DNA of 64,000 bases, taken from positions 28,060 to 92,059 of the forward strand of contig NZ_LNNB01000003.1 of assembly GCF_001747895.1 (NCBI RefSeq). The letters are read 5' to 3'. Positions 8,338 to 17,632 of this stretch are shown here, in pieces. A program made the translations under genes and the position numbers. This DNA is from Staphylococcus equorum (GTDB taxonomy: Bacteria > Bacillota > Bacilli > Staphylococcales > Staphylococcaceae). The notes beneath the pieces are model-generated. The model was given only the letters and a program-made list of their open reading frames with translations, had not been told where the DNA came from and did not search any database. Every line of letters begins with the position of its first letter. Position 1 is the first letter of the stretch.

Positions 8338-8922
8338 TCACCTATCATTTTTAGTTGTAGTTGAAGTTGCATTACCCAATTTCAAAGCTTGAAGCATAAT
8401 CCCTATAATGAGTATGCTACCTATTGTATCTGTAAAAAAGTGTGCACGTAGATATATTCTAGAAACGATAATCGAAATGATCAATAATACGCATATGAGC
8501 GTTAGCCATTGATTATTTTTCAACAATAATATGAGACTCACCAGTAGACAGACACTTAACACGTGCATACTTGGAAAACTATAGCCATCTATACTGATAT
8601 CAGGTCTTGGTCGTTGAATAATATATTTAAAAAATGTACCTATCAACAAAACACTGAAACACCAAAATCCATACCACCAAAACTTAAATTGATTATAAAA
8701 AAATACGAGTGTTAAAATCATCAATATCATGATTAAACAGTGCAACGGCTCAAATATATTAGAAATTATTTCAAGATATACAACGACACTATTAGAGTTA
8801 ATCGTTCCATGTAACCATTGATAAATAAAATTATCTAATGGATCAGTTAAATCTATATGTATACATATCATGAGTATCAATAAGCACAAACTTATTAAAA
8901 TCATTTTCAAATAGTCTCTCAC
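8338..8922 (-). CDS. PAP2-family membrane phosphatase
   Basis: A 194-residue membrane protein with about five or six hydrophobic segments. It carries the three PAP2 motifs in order: K-x6-RP (KYIIQRPRP, near residue 97), PSMH (a variant of PSGH, in FPSMHVLS near residue 118), and SR-x5-H-x3-D (SRIYLRAHFFTD near residue 157), so the catalytic His and Asp are present. Such enzymes dephosphorylate lipid (pyro)phosphates, including undecaprenyl pyrophosphate. The start is a GTG that directly follows the TAA of the SEDS gene, which indicates translational coupling. Coupling to a SEDS glycan polymerase suggests carrier-lipid recycling, which is inference. Confidence 0.85.
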   Translation of the reverse strand: MRDYLKMILISLCLLILMICIHIDLTDPLDNFIYQWLHGTINSNSVVVYLEIISNIFEPLHCLIMILMILTLVFFYNQFKFWWYGFWCFSVLLIGTFFKYIIQRPRPDISIDGYSFPSMHVLSVCLLVSLILLLKNNQWLTLICVLLIISIIVSRIYLRAHFFTDTIGSILIIGIMLQALKLGNATSTTTKNDR

Positions 8923-10104
8923 TTAGTTTAATTTCCTTTCATTATTAATTCTTCTAGCTACTGCTAATAGCGTTCCATAGGCAATGCTTATGCTCAATAT
9001 AGATGATCCACCATAGCTTAATAGCGGCAATGTTACCCCCGTTAAAGGAATGATGCCAGAGACTCCTGCTAAATTAATGAACACTTGCATAAATAAATAA
9101 CTTACGACACCGACGCAAATTAATTTATAAAATTGATTTGTGGTTTTATTTGCATATATAAGTCCTTTAACTAATATAAAGCCATAAATCAGTAATATAA
9201 ATAATACGCCCAGTAAACCTAATTCCTCTGAAATAACCGTGAAAATAAAATCAGTATGTGGTTCTGGTAAATACCCTAATTTAGCAATACCATTACCTAG
9301 ACCTTTGCCAGTAAATCCGCCATTTCCAATTGCTGTTAAAGCACTCGTAAGTTGATACCCATCATCTTTTTCGTATTTAAATGGGTCGAGCATGACTTGA
9401 ATACGTCTTAATCTGTAAAGGTTTTTAGCATCAAAAATCAATGTATAAATACTATAAAATACAATTGGAATCACTGCGATTGCCATGATTTGAATTTTTA
9501 CCTTATTTTTTAAATCTGAATAAATCAGTATGCAAGCAATAATCGCTACTGTTAATAAAGTACCGCCCAAGTCCCCTTGCATTAAGACAAGTAATAAACT
9601 TATCCCGATGATGCCTAGTGGTGGAATGAGATGTTTCAACTGATAATCCCTTCGACTCGATACACGTTGGTTAATCACATAGGAAAGGTAAAAAATTGAG
9701 GTTAGCTTTAAAAATTCTGAAGATTGAATACTAAACAAACCTAAATTAATCCAGTTTTTGGAACCGTTGATTTCCTTACCAATTAACACAGTAATTAGCA
9801 ATAGCAACAATGTACCTAACACCATCATTTTCTGTACATTGTTCTCTTTAAAAGCGTTAATGTTAACGAAACTACCAATAAATATAATAATAACTACACC
9901 CAATACCAAAAAGAGCAATTGTCTTTTCATAAAATAATTACTTTCGATAGGCACACCGCCTGTTAATGCGCCTTTAGATGCAGATACCATACTCGCACTG
10001 TAAACCATCATTACACCTATAATACCAAGTATGATAAAACAGAGAATCATACTAAAATCCAAACCTTCTAAACGCCTGCACGCCAGTGTTAAAAATCGCT
10101 TCAT
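8923..10104 (-). CDS. SEDS-family peptidoglycan polymerase (FtsW/RodA/SpoVE type)
   Basis: A 393-residue polytopic protein with about ten membrane segments. It shows MVYSASMVSASKG at the N-terminus, the GSKNWINLG block, FLKLTSIFYLSYVI, and the large extracellular-loop motif GLGNGIAKLGYLPEPHTDFIF containing the Asp that is essential in SEDS glycosyltransferases. It ends with TGVTLPLLSYGGSS. SEDS proteins polymerise lipid II into glycan strands, usually with a class B PBP. The sequence looks closest to FtsW. The neighbours here (PAP2, methyltransferase, sulfate genes) are not the usual ftsW or rodA surroundings, so it may be an additional SEDS paralog. GAGGTGAAGTC precedes the ATG. Confidence 0.9.
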   Translation of the reverse strand: MKRFLTLACRRLEGLDFSMILCFIILGIIGVMMVYSASMVSASKGALTGGVPIESNYFMKRQLLFLVLGVVIIIFIGSFVNINAFKENNVQKMMVLGTLLLLLITVLIGKEINGSKNWINLGLFSIQSSEFLKLTSIFYLSYVINQRVSSRRDYQLKHLIPPLGIIGISLLLVLMQGDLGGTLLTVAIIACILIYSDLKNKVKIQIMAIAVIPIVFYSIYTLIFDAKNLYRLRRIQVMLDPFKYEKDDGYQLTSALTAIGNGGFTGKGLGNGIAKLGYLPEPHTDFIFTVISEELGLLGVLFILLIYGFILVKGLIYANKTTNQFYKLICVGVVSYLFMQVFINLAGVSGIIPLTGVTLPLLSYGGSSILSISIAYGTLLAVARRINNERKLN

Positions 10105-10359
10105 GACTTCACCTCATTATGACTGATAGACTCCAGTAAAACATATTTTTAACATGTCCTCAATCATACTTTAGGCTCACCTAATACTTATTTGAACACA
10201 TGTATTTTCATATTATTAAATATACTGTTTTAAATAATATACATTGTGCTACTTTTCATCTTGTGATAAACTCTATTAACGACTTAACATGTCTATAATA
10301 ACCATTATATAAATGAATGATTTTTTTATAATAATTTCACTCAACAAAGGAGTTTTAAC

Positions 10360-10962
10360 TTGAATAAAGACCGTTTTGATCAAATTGCTCAAAAGTACGA
10401 TGGCCCGAGTAGAATACATCTTGCCGATACAATTGCAGCCGAAGTGAATAAGGTATTCAAAAACACTTCATATCAGTCACTATTAGATTATGGTGGCGGC
10501 ACTGGTCTAGTAACATTAAATATAGAGCGTCATTTTGACGAAGTCACAATGATGGATGCTGCACCTCAAATGATCAAGGTGTTTGAAAGCAAAATTGCTG
10601 AACTAGGCAAAACAAATATTCACGCATATGTAGGTGACATTCTTTCGGATGAAACACAGATTAACGCTACCTATGATGTAGTTTTCCTTTCATTAGTACT
10701 ACTTCACAGCGGTGATTACAAAGCATTATTAACAGCGTTACGTGCGAAATTAAATCCTGGTGGTCTGCTCGTTCTTGTTGATTTTAATAAGAATGAAAAT
10801 GTATATCATCCAAAAGTCTATAATGGCTTTGAACAAACGGATATCCAGCAACTATTTACTGAATTAGGTTTAACACATGTCCAATCACACACATTTTATG
10901 AAGGTGAAAATATATTTATGAATAAAGATGCGAGTTTATTTATTGCATCTGGCCGTTCATAA
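10360..10962 (+). CDS. Class I SAM-dependent methyltransferase
   Basis: A 200-residue soluble protein with a Rossmann-type SAM-binding core. Motif I is LLDYGGGTGLVTL (about residues 42-54), the acidic post-I residue is in MMDAA, motif III/IV follows as YDVVFLSLVLLHSGD, and the later LNPGGLLVLVDF strand is typical of UbiE-like enzymes. The substrate is not evident. The start is TTG at 10360, with AAAGGAG eight bases upstream. It stands alone: the upstream gene diverges and the downstream adenosine deaminase gene converges. A hairpin follows the stop without a T run on this strand. Confidence 0.85.
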   Translation: MNKDRFDQIAQKYDGPSRIHLADTIAAEVNKVFKNTSYQSLLDYGGGTGLVTLNIERHFDEVTMMDAAPQMIKVFESKIAELGKTNIHAYVGDILSDETQINATYDVVFLSLVLLHSGDYKALLTALRAKLNPGGLLVLVDFNKNENVYHPKVYNGFEQTDIQQLFTELGLTHVQSHTFYEGENIFMNKDASLFIASGRS

Positions 10963-10978
10963 TTTGTTATACAAAAAA

Positions 10979-11005
10979 GAGAACTTCCAGCTATTGGAAG
11001 TTCTC
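10979..11005 (-). terminator. Hairpin that terminates on the minus strand (beyond adenosine deaminase)
   Basis: GAGAACTTCCA/TGGAAGTTCTC with a GCTAT loop. On the minus strand it is followed by six T; on the plus strand there is no T run at this place. The right arm sequence recurs as GGAAGTTCTC with five T at 11062-11076, which could offer the plus-strand transcript an alternative partner. Confidence 0.6.
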
Positions 11006-11107
11006 TCAGAACGTAGACCATCTTTGTTGATTCATTTCTTTATTTAACACTTATTAGAAACGGAAGTTCTCTTTTTGTTAATTCAGTTATATCTTCGTTT
11101 TAGAAAA

Positions 11108-11211
11108 TGGCAGTGATTTGGGCTGACTCCTGCGGGGAAAGCACTAGTCGAAGACTACAGGCTGAGGCTGTGCCCGCGGAAAGCATGCACAAAAACTGCC
11201 AATAAAGTCAG
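11108..11211. repeat. Dispersed intergenic repeat, copy 2
   Basis: The best-preserved copy, with CTGACTCCTGCGGGGAAAGC, then TCGAAGACTACAGGCTGAGG and CGCGGAAAGC. Arms TGGCAGT (11108-11114) and ACTGCCA (11195-11201) pair, and CTGACT (11123-11128) pairs with AGTCAG (11206-11211). The arms are in the interleaved order A-B-A'-B', not nested. Confidence 0.7.
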
Positions 11212-11224
11212 AGACTTTAAGAGC

Positions 11225-11252
11225 ACTTCCAACTATTGGAAGTTCGTTTTTT
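11225..11252 (+). terminator. Hairpin with T run on the plus strand, beyond the methyltransferase gene
   Basis: ACTTCCA/TGGAAGT with an ACTAT loop, followed by G and seven T (11246-11252). It is a near copy of the hairpin at 10979-11005 but has its T run on the opposite side. It touches the stop codon of the adenosine deaminase gene. Confidence 0.6.
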
Positions 11253-12232
11253 TATGATTGCATCACTGCTTTTAAATTTTCTTTTTCAATATCTGACAAA
11301 AAGGCATATTCGATTGCTCTTAAGTTGATAAATTCAATCTGTTCGACTGAAATCAATTGATGTTTCATTAATAACGCATACTCTTCATTTAGTGAAGTTT
11401 GAGTGACCGTACGATTATCCGTGTTAATAATAAAAGGTATATCCTGCTCTAGCAAATAAGGTATGTTTAATTCTGTTAAATCTTTTATCGCTTTCGTTTG
11501 AACATTACTTTTCGGACACATTTCTAACATCACATTGTTTCGCTTTATTTCTTGTAACGCAGCTTCATTTTCATTAATGGCAACACCATGACCCACACGT
11601 TTTGCGCCTAATTTAATAGACTCCATAACATTATGCATACATCCACATTCACCAGCGTGTAAAGTGAGATTAAACCCTTTATCTAAACCGTATTGAATTG
11701 TGGTACGAATATCTTCCGGTGGAAATGCTGCTTCCGGACCTGCAAAATCAATCCCACGCACCACTTCACTATCTCTCTGCTCAAGATAATCGAAAAGCGC
11801 TTCATTCACTGTAGCTTCATGCTGTCTCATTGCACAAACCAATAAATTAATTTTGATATCCATCGTTTCTGTTGCAAGTTGGACGCCCGCTTCGACTGCT
11901 TCCAATACGTCTGCTAACGACAAGTCGTGTTCAGTATGCAATAACGGTGCAAAGCGAATTTCTATATACTTTATATTATCTTTACTCGCTTGTTGCGCAA
12001 CATCTAAGACAGCTCTTTTGAGGCTATCTTTGGTCTGCAACACTTTTAATATTTCATCAAAACACTGCAAATATTCATCCAGACTTTCACAATTTTCACT
12101 TACGAGCAAATGGGATTCTTTTAAAACTATATTTTGTTCATAAGCAAGTTGCTTGATTAACGCTATACTTGTAGAACCATCGAGATGACAATGAAGTTCT
12201 ATTTTAGATATATCTTGTATGGTTTTATTCAT
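11252..12232 (-). CDS. add: Adenosine deaminase
   Basis: A 326-residue enzyme of the adenosine/AMP deaminase family, which converts adenosine to inosine in purine salvage. Zinc-binding HxH is in ELHCHLDGS near residue 15. GIDFAGPEAAFPP contains the substrate-contacting glycines. The catalytic region HAGE is near residue 190, the next zinc His is in RVGHG, and the last Asp is in NTDNRTVTQTSLNEEY. The ATG at 12232 is chosen because AAGGAAGG lies eight bases upstream; an in-frame start at 12289 would add 19 residues with no family counterpart. The gene is single and converges with the methyltransferase gene. Confidence 0.93.
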   Translation of the reverse strand: MNKTIQDISKIELHCHLDGSTSIALIKQLAYEQNIVLKESHLLVSENCESLDEYLQCFDEILKVLQTKDSLKRAVLDVAQQASKDNIKYIEIRFAPLLHTEHDLSLADVLEAVEAGVQLATETMDIKINLLVCAMRQHEATVNEALFDYLEQRDSEVVRGIDFAGPEAAFPPEDIRTTIQYGLDKGFNLTLHAGECGCMHNVMESIKLGAKRVGHGVAINENEAALQEIKRNNVMLEMCPKSNVQTKAIKDLTELNIPYLLEQDIPFIINTDNRTVTQTSLNEEYALLMKHQLISVEQIEFINLRAIEYAFLSDIEKENLKAVMQS

Positions 12233-12409
12233 GTCCGAAACCTTCCTTACTTCCAATATGTCACTATAATTATATTTTGCTGTAGACACAAAGAAAGATT
12301 TTATTAGAAATTAATTCATATACTATAACATGATTATTTTAACATGACCATAAAACCCTCTACATTAAAGACAGATGCTAATCAATTAAAAATCATGCCC
12401 TTTAATTTA

Positions 12410-12610
12410 TTATAGTTTTCCAAAATAACCCAAAATTGTTAATGTTATACCTAAGCCTATAAAGCACGTGAACAATATAAGTACAATCACTTTGAACTCT
12501 AGCATAAAATAACTTCTATCTTGTCCTTTATTTACTAGGAAAACACCACAAAACACTACTAAGATCAATATAATAAGCAAACTATAAGCAATTATATTTA
12601 AGATTTCCAT
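12410..12610 (-). CDS. Small membrane protein, two predicted spans
   Basis: A 66-residue hydrophobic protein. The first segment is at about residues 4-27 (LNIIAYSLLIILILVVFCGV) and the second at about 38-62, with a short charged loop KGQDRSY between. I do not recognise a family. GGGG lies seven bases before the ATG, so translation is plausible. It lies between the add and cysC genes with gaps on both sides, and its role cannot be inferred. Confidence 0.6.
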   Translation of the reverse strand: MEILNIIAYSLLIILILVVFCGVFLVNKGQDRSYFMLEFKVIVLILFTCFIGLGITLTILGYFGKL

Positions 12611-12682
12611 CCATATTCCCCTTTCGTGTTTTATCTTTATTAAATACTTAAATCAACACACCACAAGATTTAACTCATCTAT

Positions 12683-13282
12683 CTAAATATATTGATACAG
12701 CTTCAAATAGTTAATAATTTTATTTACAGATTGCTCGATACTATCTTTTTCTGTATCTATGACTATTTCTGGTGTTTCTGGTGTTTCATAAGGTGCACTG
12801 ATACCTGTAAATCCAGCAATTTCTCCACTTCTAGCTTTCTGATACAACCCCTTAGGATCTCTCGCTTCACATTCCTCGAGACTGCATAATGTATGCACTT
12901 CTATAAATTCGTCCTTTTGTAATAAGCTACGTACCGTGTCACGATCCGCTTGATAAGGTGAAATAAATGCAGAAACAGTGATTAACCCTGCATCTACCAT
13001 TAACTTTCCTACTTCGCCAATCCGTCTAATATTTTCTGTACGGTCTTCTGGACTAAACCCAAGATTATTGTTAAGTCCATGTCTGACATTATCTCCATCT
13101 AATCTATACGTATGTATCTGGCGTTGAAACAATGCTTTTTCTAACGCAACAGACACCGTCGATTTACCAGACCCTGATAATCCAGTAAACCAAATCAATA
13201 CACTTTTGTGGTCGTTACGGCGTTGTCTTTCTTCTTTTTTAACTTCGGATTCATGCCATGTAATATGTTGAGATGTGTTCAT
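12683..13282 (-). CDS. cysC: Adenylyl-sulfate (APS) kinase
   Basis: A 199-residue kinase that phosphorylates APS to PAPS in sulfate activation. The P-loop is GLSGSGKST (about residues 34-42). Then comes the [26 protein letters not shown] block that defines APS kinases, the lid region [12 protein letters not shown], and a C-terminal half with GISAPYE and PEIVIDT. AAAGGAGTG precedes the ATG. It is the last gene of the cys cluster, 18 bp after sat. A CysH with Fe-S cysteines is present, which could act on APS directly, so this kinase may serve PAPS-specific needs or the dual-substrate reductase. Confidence 0.95.
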   Translation of the reverse strand: MNTSQHITWHESEVKKEERQRRNDHKSVLIWFTGLSGSGKSTVSVALEKALFQRQIHTYRLDGDNVRHGLNNNLGFSPEDRTENIRRIGEVGKLMVDAGLITVSAFISPYQADRDTVRSLLQKDEFIEVHTLCSLEECEARDPKGLYQKARSGEIAGFTGISAPYETPETPEIVIDTEKDSIEQSVNKIINYLKLYQYI

Positions 13283-13300
13283 TCACTTCACTCCTTTAAA

Positions 13301-14479
13301 TTATTGCTCTTGCAAGCCTTTAATCAATACTTCTGCTACTTCTGGTCTTGAAAATGCCTTAGGTAGTGATTCTCCATTTTTAAGCTTTTCACGAACTTTT
13401 GTACCACTCAAATGTAAATGTGAGGAAGCGTCATGTGGACATGTTTTTGCAGTCGCCATATTTTCACAAGTTTTGCAGTAAAACGCATGTTCGAATTTCA
13501 AAATTTGTATTCCTAACTCTGCTTCATATTTAGAAATAAGCTCTTGTGCTTCATAAGTACCATAGTAGTTACCTACACCAGCATGATCGCGTCCAACAAT
13601 AAAATGTGTACAGCCATAATTTTTTCTTACTGTCGCATGTAATATTGCCTCTCGTGGACCAGCATAGCGCATTGCCGCAGGATAAATGACTAAGCGTGCT
13701 TTATTTTCCGGGTAATAATTATTAAGAATGACTTCATAACTCTCCATGCGTACAGCAGCTGGAATATCGTCAGATTTTGTCTCTCCAACTAATGGATTCA
13801 ATAATAGTCCATCAACAGATTCTAAAGCTGCTTTTTGTATGTACTCGTGTGCTCTATGTACTGGATTTCTTGTTTGGAATCCTACAACTGTCTTCCAATT
13901 CAAGTCATTAAATAATTGTCGCGTTTCAGCCGGATCTAAATGATAATCTACAAAATCGTCATGCTTTGGTCGATCTAGTAAATAGATTGGTCCAGCAAGA
14001 TAGACATTCCCTTTTTCATATACTTTCTTCACGCCAGGGTGGTCAATGTCTGTAGTACCATATACACGTTGCGCTTCTTTCTCTTTGTCGTACGTATATT
14101 TTTCCTCTAATTCAAGTACGCCATATAAATGCTCGTCTTCACCATATAATGCGACACGTGTTCCTATCTCTAGTTGCTTTGCTTTATCTTCAGTTACAGG
14201 TAAAGTGATGGGAATACTCCACACTAAGCCATTACTTAAATGTAAGTCTTCTACTACATTTGTATAGTCTGCTTCATTCATAAATCCTGTTAACGGACTG
14301 AACCCACCAATACCAATAAGCTCTAAATCTGACAAACTCCATGGATTCAGTGTAATAGTAGATAATGATTTCGACTCGGCCAATAATTCCTTTTTTAGTA
14401 AGTCACTCACTTCTCTGTTAATGAGTTTCCCACCATGTGCTTCAATCGTATTTGCAATTGATTCTGTTGTTAATGTCAT
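13301..14479 (-). CDS. sat: Sulfate adenylyltransferase (ATP sulfurylase)
   Basis: A 392-residue monofunctional ATP sulfurylase of the archaeal/Bacillus type, making APS from ATP and sulfate. Key motifs are [15 protein letters not shown] (the QxRNxxHxxH nucleotide site near residue 200), the GRDHAG segment, and a C-terminal [15 protein letters not shown] cysteine cluster that matches the zinc-ribbon-like feature in some bacterial Sat proteins. It is followed by [10 protein letters not shown]. The start is preceded by AAAGGAAGTG. It sits between the TSUP transporter and cysC genes with short spacers (22 and 18 bp), consistent with one operon. Confidence 0.96.
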   Translation of the reverse strand: MTLTTESIANTIEAHGGKLINREVSDLLKKELLAESKSLSTITLNPWSLSDLELIGIGGFSPLTGFMNEADYTNVVEDLHLSNGLVWSIPITLPVTEDKAKQLEIGTRVALYGEDEHLYGVLELEEKYTYDKEKEAQRVYGTTDIDHPGVKKVYEKGNVYLAGPIYLLDRPKHDDFVDYHLDPAETRQLFNDLNWKTVVGFQTRNPVHRAHEYIQKAALESVDGLLLNPLVGETKSDDIPAAVRMESYEVILNNYYPENKARLVIYPAAMRYAGPREAILHATVRKNYGCTHFIVGRDHAGVGNYYGTYEAQELISKYEAELGIQILKFEHAFYCKTCENMATAKTCPHDASSHLHLSGTKVREKLKNGESLPKAFSRPEVAEVLIKGLQEQ

Positions 14480-14501
14480 ACTTATACACTTCCTTTATGT
14501 T

Positions 14502-15407
14502 TTAATCTAGTTCATTCGTGTTTGCTTTATTTTTAGAAATTGAAAATGATAATTTTTTATTTTGATATAACGCATAAGTAATTAAAATAATCCAAATGAC
14601 AATAAGCGATACTTTAATTGTTATGGATATTACTGGTGTTGGGTCAAAAACGCTGATTAAAGAACTACTATTAGTAAAGATAATCAAACCACTTACGCAA
14701 ACCGCTAAGATATTCACCGGTAAAATTTTAACAAGCCAAGCTGCGAAAGGTGCTGCAATCAACCCTCCAATACTCAATGAAACCACTAAACCTAAATTAA
14801 TCTGACTCCAACCTAAAAAGATAATAAAGCTAATTGATGCTGAGAGTGCCACGAAAAATTCACTCGCAGACACGGTACCAATTGCATATCTTGGCTCTAA
14901 CTTTTTTTGAGCTAATAACAATGGTGTGTTGACTGGCCCCCAGCCCCCGCCACCAATTGAATCAAGGAAACCTGCAATTGCGCCTTGTGGAATCATAGCG
15001 TAACGCCCTATTTTACTTGCATCTTTTTGTACTTGGTTGTCTTTTTTAAATAAAAATTGGTATAAAATGTAAAAACCCATAGTTAATAAAAACACAGCAA
15101 TAAAAGGCTTAATTAAATTACTATGTATATGACTTAAAAACGCCGCTCCAATAAATGCTGTAATTGCGCCTGGAATTGCTAATTTAATCATTGTCGGCTT
15201 GTGCACATTTTCAAACTTCCAGTGTGCTGTGCCAGAAGCAGCAGTTGTTGCAACTTCAGCAAAATGAATCGTTGCAGATGCGATTGCTGGCGCTATACCG
15301 AAAGTTAATAATATTGAGGAAGAAGATGCACCGAATCCCATACCAAGGGAACCATCTATCAATTGTGCGAGAAATCCTGCAAGTGCGAAGATAAATAACT
15401 TATACAT
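14502..15407 (-). CDS. TSUP-family (TauE/SafE) sulfur-compound transporter
   Basis: A 301-residue membrane protein with about eight hydrophobic segments. The N-terminal half has GFLAQLIDGSLGMGFGASSSS and the second half repeats the pattern with GAIAGFLDSIGGGGWGPV, the paired glycine-rich motifs of TSUP proteins. Family members move sulfite, sulfate, thiosulfate or sulfonates. Its place between siroheme and sat genes argues for a sulfate permease or an exporter that prevents sulfite build-up; the direction cannot be decided from sequence. GGAAGGAG precedes the ATG. Confidence 0.88.
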   Translation of the reverse strand: MYKLFIFALAGFLAQLIDGSLGMGFGASSSSILLTFGIAPAIASATIHFAEVATTAASGTAHWKFENVHKPTMIKLAIPGAITAFIGAAFLSHIHSNLIKPFIAVFLLTMGFYILYQFLFKKDNQVQKDASKIGRYAMIPQGAIAGFLDSIGGGGWGPVNTPLLLAQKKLEPRYAIGTVSASEFFVALSASISFIIFLGWSQINLGLVVSLSIGGLIAAPFAAWLVKILPVNILAVCVSGLIIFTNSSSLISVFDPTPVISITIKVSLIVIWIILITYALYQNKKLSFSISKNKANTNELD

Positions 15408-15432
15408 GTGTCATACTCCTTCCGAATTGTGT

Positions 15433-16044
15433 TTAATTCAGTGAATCAAGCCATTTAACCACATCTCTTTGGTTATCTTTTTCCAAATAACAATCTGCTA
15501 AAATTGATTTCAAAAATCTTTGCTTTTCTAATGAAGATAACGAACTCCGTTTAACGCGTTGTCTACATTCATATAAGAAATTTACATACACTTCATAACG
15601 ACTCGTAAACTGTTGTTGAAATTCAGCGAGAATTTGTGCTGTAAGCGCTGGGCTTGCACCGTTTGTAGAAATACTTAATGTCAACTTGCCACGTCGTAAT
15701 ATGCTTGGAAATACCACATCACCTGAGGTCGATGCTCCAGCCATATTTATCATTGCGTGACTTGGTTTATGTTGCAATACACATTGATTTGTAGATGCGC
15801 TATTTGTCGCTACAACAATGAAATCTGCCTGCTGGATATCGTTAATTTCAAATAATTTTTCACTCCATTTTATTGCTGAGTGTTGAACCATATCTTTCAA
15901 ATTTTCAGTAATAGTGGGGCTAATCACATGAATGTCTTTGGCATAATTGACTAAAGTATTCACTCTTCGTTCTGCAACTTTACCCCCGCCAATTACAAAG
16001 ACTTTCTTATTTGAAATATCAATCATGAGTGGAATCAATGGCAT
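15433..16044 (-). CDS. Precorrin-2 dehydrogenase (siroheme synthesis, SirC/Met8-like)
   Basis: A 203-residue protein with an N-terminal NAD-binding Rossmann motif VFVIGGGKVAERR (about residues 14-26), the catalytic-region Asp in QADFIVVATN, and NMAGASTSGDVVFPSILRRGKLTLSIST in the dimerisation part. It oxidises precorrin-2 to sirohydrochlorin. It lacks the methyltransferase half of CysG, because that activity is in the separate gene at 16836. It belongs to the siroheme block that supplies the sulfite reductase cofactor. Confidence 0.92.
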   Translation of the reverse strand: MPLIPLMIDISNKKVFVIGGGKVAERRVNTLVNYAKDIHVISPTITENLKDMVQHSAIKWSEKLFEINDIQQADFIVVATNSASTNQCVLQHKPSHAMINMAGASTSGDVVFPSILRRGKLTLSISTNGASPALTAQILAEFQQQFTSRYEVYVNFLYECRQRVKRSSLSSLEKQRFLKSILADCYLEKDNQRDVVKWLDSLN

Positions 16045-16080
16045 TATGTCACTCCTTACTATCTTGAGTACTTAAGACTG

Positions 16081-16821
16081 TTACTGGTTTACAGTTTCAA
16101 ATGTTGCTTCTACACGTTCTTTTAATGCAATTTGTAAATGACTATGGTTGCCAAGTCGGTCACACAGTACAATGCCATGCTCTACTTGATAGTCATCTAT
16201 AGTTGTTGCTATGTGACGTTCTAAAATACCTGTAAACCACAAATATGGAACTACAAATATTTGTGAATGTGCTTTATTGACTGCATCTTGAAGCGCTTCT
16301 TCAAATGAAGGCCCACACGCAGCCAAATAACACACTTCGATGTCTAAATGAATATTTTTATCTTGTAACTGCGCTTTGATTGTCGAGAGGTCATTTTGTG
16401 TTTGAGGATTATAACTCCCCCTGCCCACGATCAATACTTTCGCATCCATATTAGGTGTCATATGTGTTTCTTCAATTCTTTGATGTAGTATTTCAGTTAA
16501 CCGGCGTTGTACCCCTAATGGTTTTCCATAAGAAACTTTGACATGTGGGTACATTTGCTGATTTCGTTGAATTTCTGTCGGTATATCTTTGAAATAATGT
16601 CCTGCGCTTAGTAAAAGTACGGGTATCACAGAAATTTCAGTTGCTCCTTTATTGACTAATCGCTGAAAGCCTTGTGACAAGTTAGGCTGTGTTAATTCTA
16701 AAAAGCATGTTTCTTGTAATGGCACATCGATTTGATTTTTAACTAATTCAATAAAGTTCACAGCTTCTGTAACAGCTTCATCTACTCTACTACCGTGGCT
16801 GACATATAAGACGCCTCGCAT
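16081..16821 (-). CDS. sirB: Sirohydrochlorin chelatase (SirB/CbiX-like)
   Basis: A 246-residue two-domain CbiX-type chelatase that inserts ferrous iron into sirohydrochlorin. The first domain starts with LYVSHGSR (catalytic His near residue 9) and contains PVLLLSAGHYFKDIP with a second His. The second domain repeats the pattern with VLIVGRGSYNPQTQND and VVPYLWFTG. AGGGAGG precedes the ATG. It is flanked by the SUMT and dehydrogenase genes, so all three steps from uroporphyrinogen III to siroheme are adjacent. Confidence 0.92.
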   Translation of the reverse strand: MRGVLYVSHGSRVDEAVTEAVNFIELVKNQIDVPLQETCFLELTQPNLSQGFQRLVNKGATEISVIPVLLLSAGHYFKDIPTEIQRNQQMYPHVKVSYGKPLGVQRRLTEILHQRIEETHMTPNMDAKVLIVGRGSYNPQTQNDLSTIKAQLQDKNIHLDIEVCYLAACGPSFEEALQDAVNKAHSQIFVVPYLWFTGILERHIATTIDDYQVEHGIVLCDRLGNHSHLQIALKERVEATFETVNQ

Positions 16822-16835
16822 ACTAAGACCTCCCT

Positions 16836-17609
16836 CTATTGATATGTTAAATTCGCAAGTGACGCTTCTGATTGTCCCGCTTCAAACCAACTGATATGTT
16901 CTCTTAATTTGACCACTTCGCCTACGACAATCATTGCTGGGTTTTCAATATCTTTGGCAACTTCCACAATGTTCATCAAGTTACCAACCACTGTCTTTTG
17001 ATTCTCTGATGTACCAAGCTGAACCAAAGCAACCGGTGTATCAATGGGACGTCCATGTTTAATCAATAGTTCACTAATTTCTGGTAATTTTTTGACACCC
17101 ATATAAATGCACAGTGTTTCTGGACCGAGAGCAAGATGTTTCCAATACGAATCTTTATCTATATTCTTATTAATCACACCTGTAACAAAGGCAACAGATG
17201 AACTATAATCTCTATGTGTAACGGGGATACCTGCATATGCAGGTGCTGCGATACCTGATGTAATACCTGGCACAATTTCAAATGGAATTTGATGTTCTGC
17301 TAAAATTTCTGCTTCTTCTCCACCTCTTCCAAAAATAAAAGGATCTCCACCTTTTAATCTTGTAATGGTTTGACCTTTTTTCGCAAAATTCACTAACAAC
17401 TTATTCGTATCTTCTTGTGATAAAGAATGACGATAAGGGTCTTTCCCACAATACATAAACTTCGCTTGCGGCGATGCATGACTTAATAACTTTTTGTTTA
17501 CTAGTCGATCATATAAAATGATGTCTGCTTGTTGAATCGCTTTTAATCCCTTTACTGTGATTAAATCAGGATCGCCTGGACCCGCGCCTACTAAAAATAC
17601 TTTGCCCAT
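16836..17609 (-). CDS. cobA: Uroporphyrinogen-III C-methyltransferase (SUMT)
   Basis: A 257-residue SAM-dependent enzyme that methylates uroporphyrinogen III at C2 and C7 to give precorrin-2. Family marks are VFLVGAGPGDPDLITVKG at the N-terminus, ILYDRLV, the GGDPFIFGRGGEEAE loop (residues about 87-101), FEIVPGITSGIAAPAYAGIP, and the AMIVVGEVV strand near the C-terminus. The length is that of the single-domain enzyme, without a uroporphyrinogen synthase or CysG fusion. It lies between the cysI and sirB genes in the same direction. Confidence 0.95.
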   Translation of the reverse strand: MGKVFLVGAGPGDPDLITVKGLKAIQQADIILYDRLVNKKLLSHASPQAKFMYCGKDPYRHSLSQEDTNKLLVNFAKKGQTITRLKGGDPFIFGRGGEEAEILAEHQIPFEIVPGITSGIAAPAYAGIPVTHRDYSSSVAFVTGVINKNIDKDSYWKHLALGPETLCIYMGVKKLPEISELLIKHGRPIDTPVALVQLGTSENQKTVVGNLMNIVEVAKDIENPAMIVVGEVVKLREHISWFEAGQSEASLANLTYQ

Positions 17610-17632
17610 CTTGACACCACCTTCTCAATTTA

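Noticed and set aside
8923..10104. Naming the SEDS gene ftsW or rodA
   Set aside because: The sequence looks FtsW-like, but the neighbourhood is wrong for either gene and other SEDS genes outside the window cannot be excluded.
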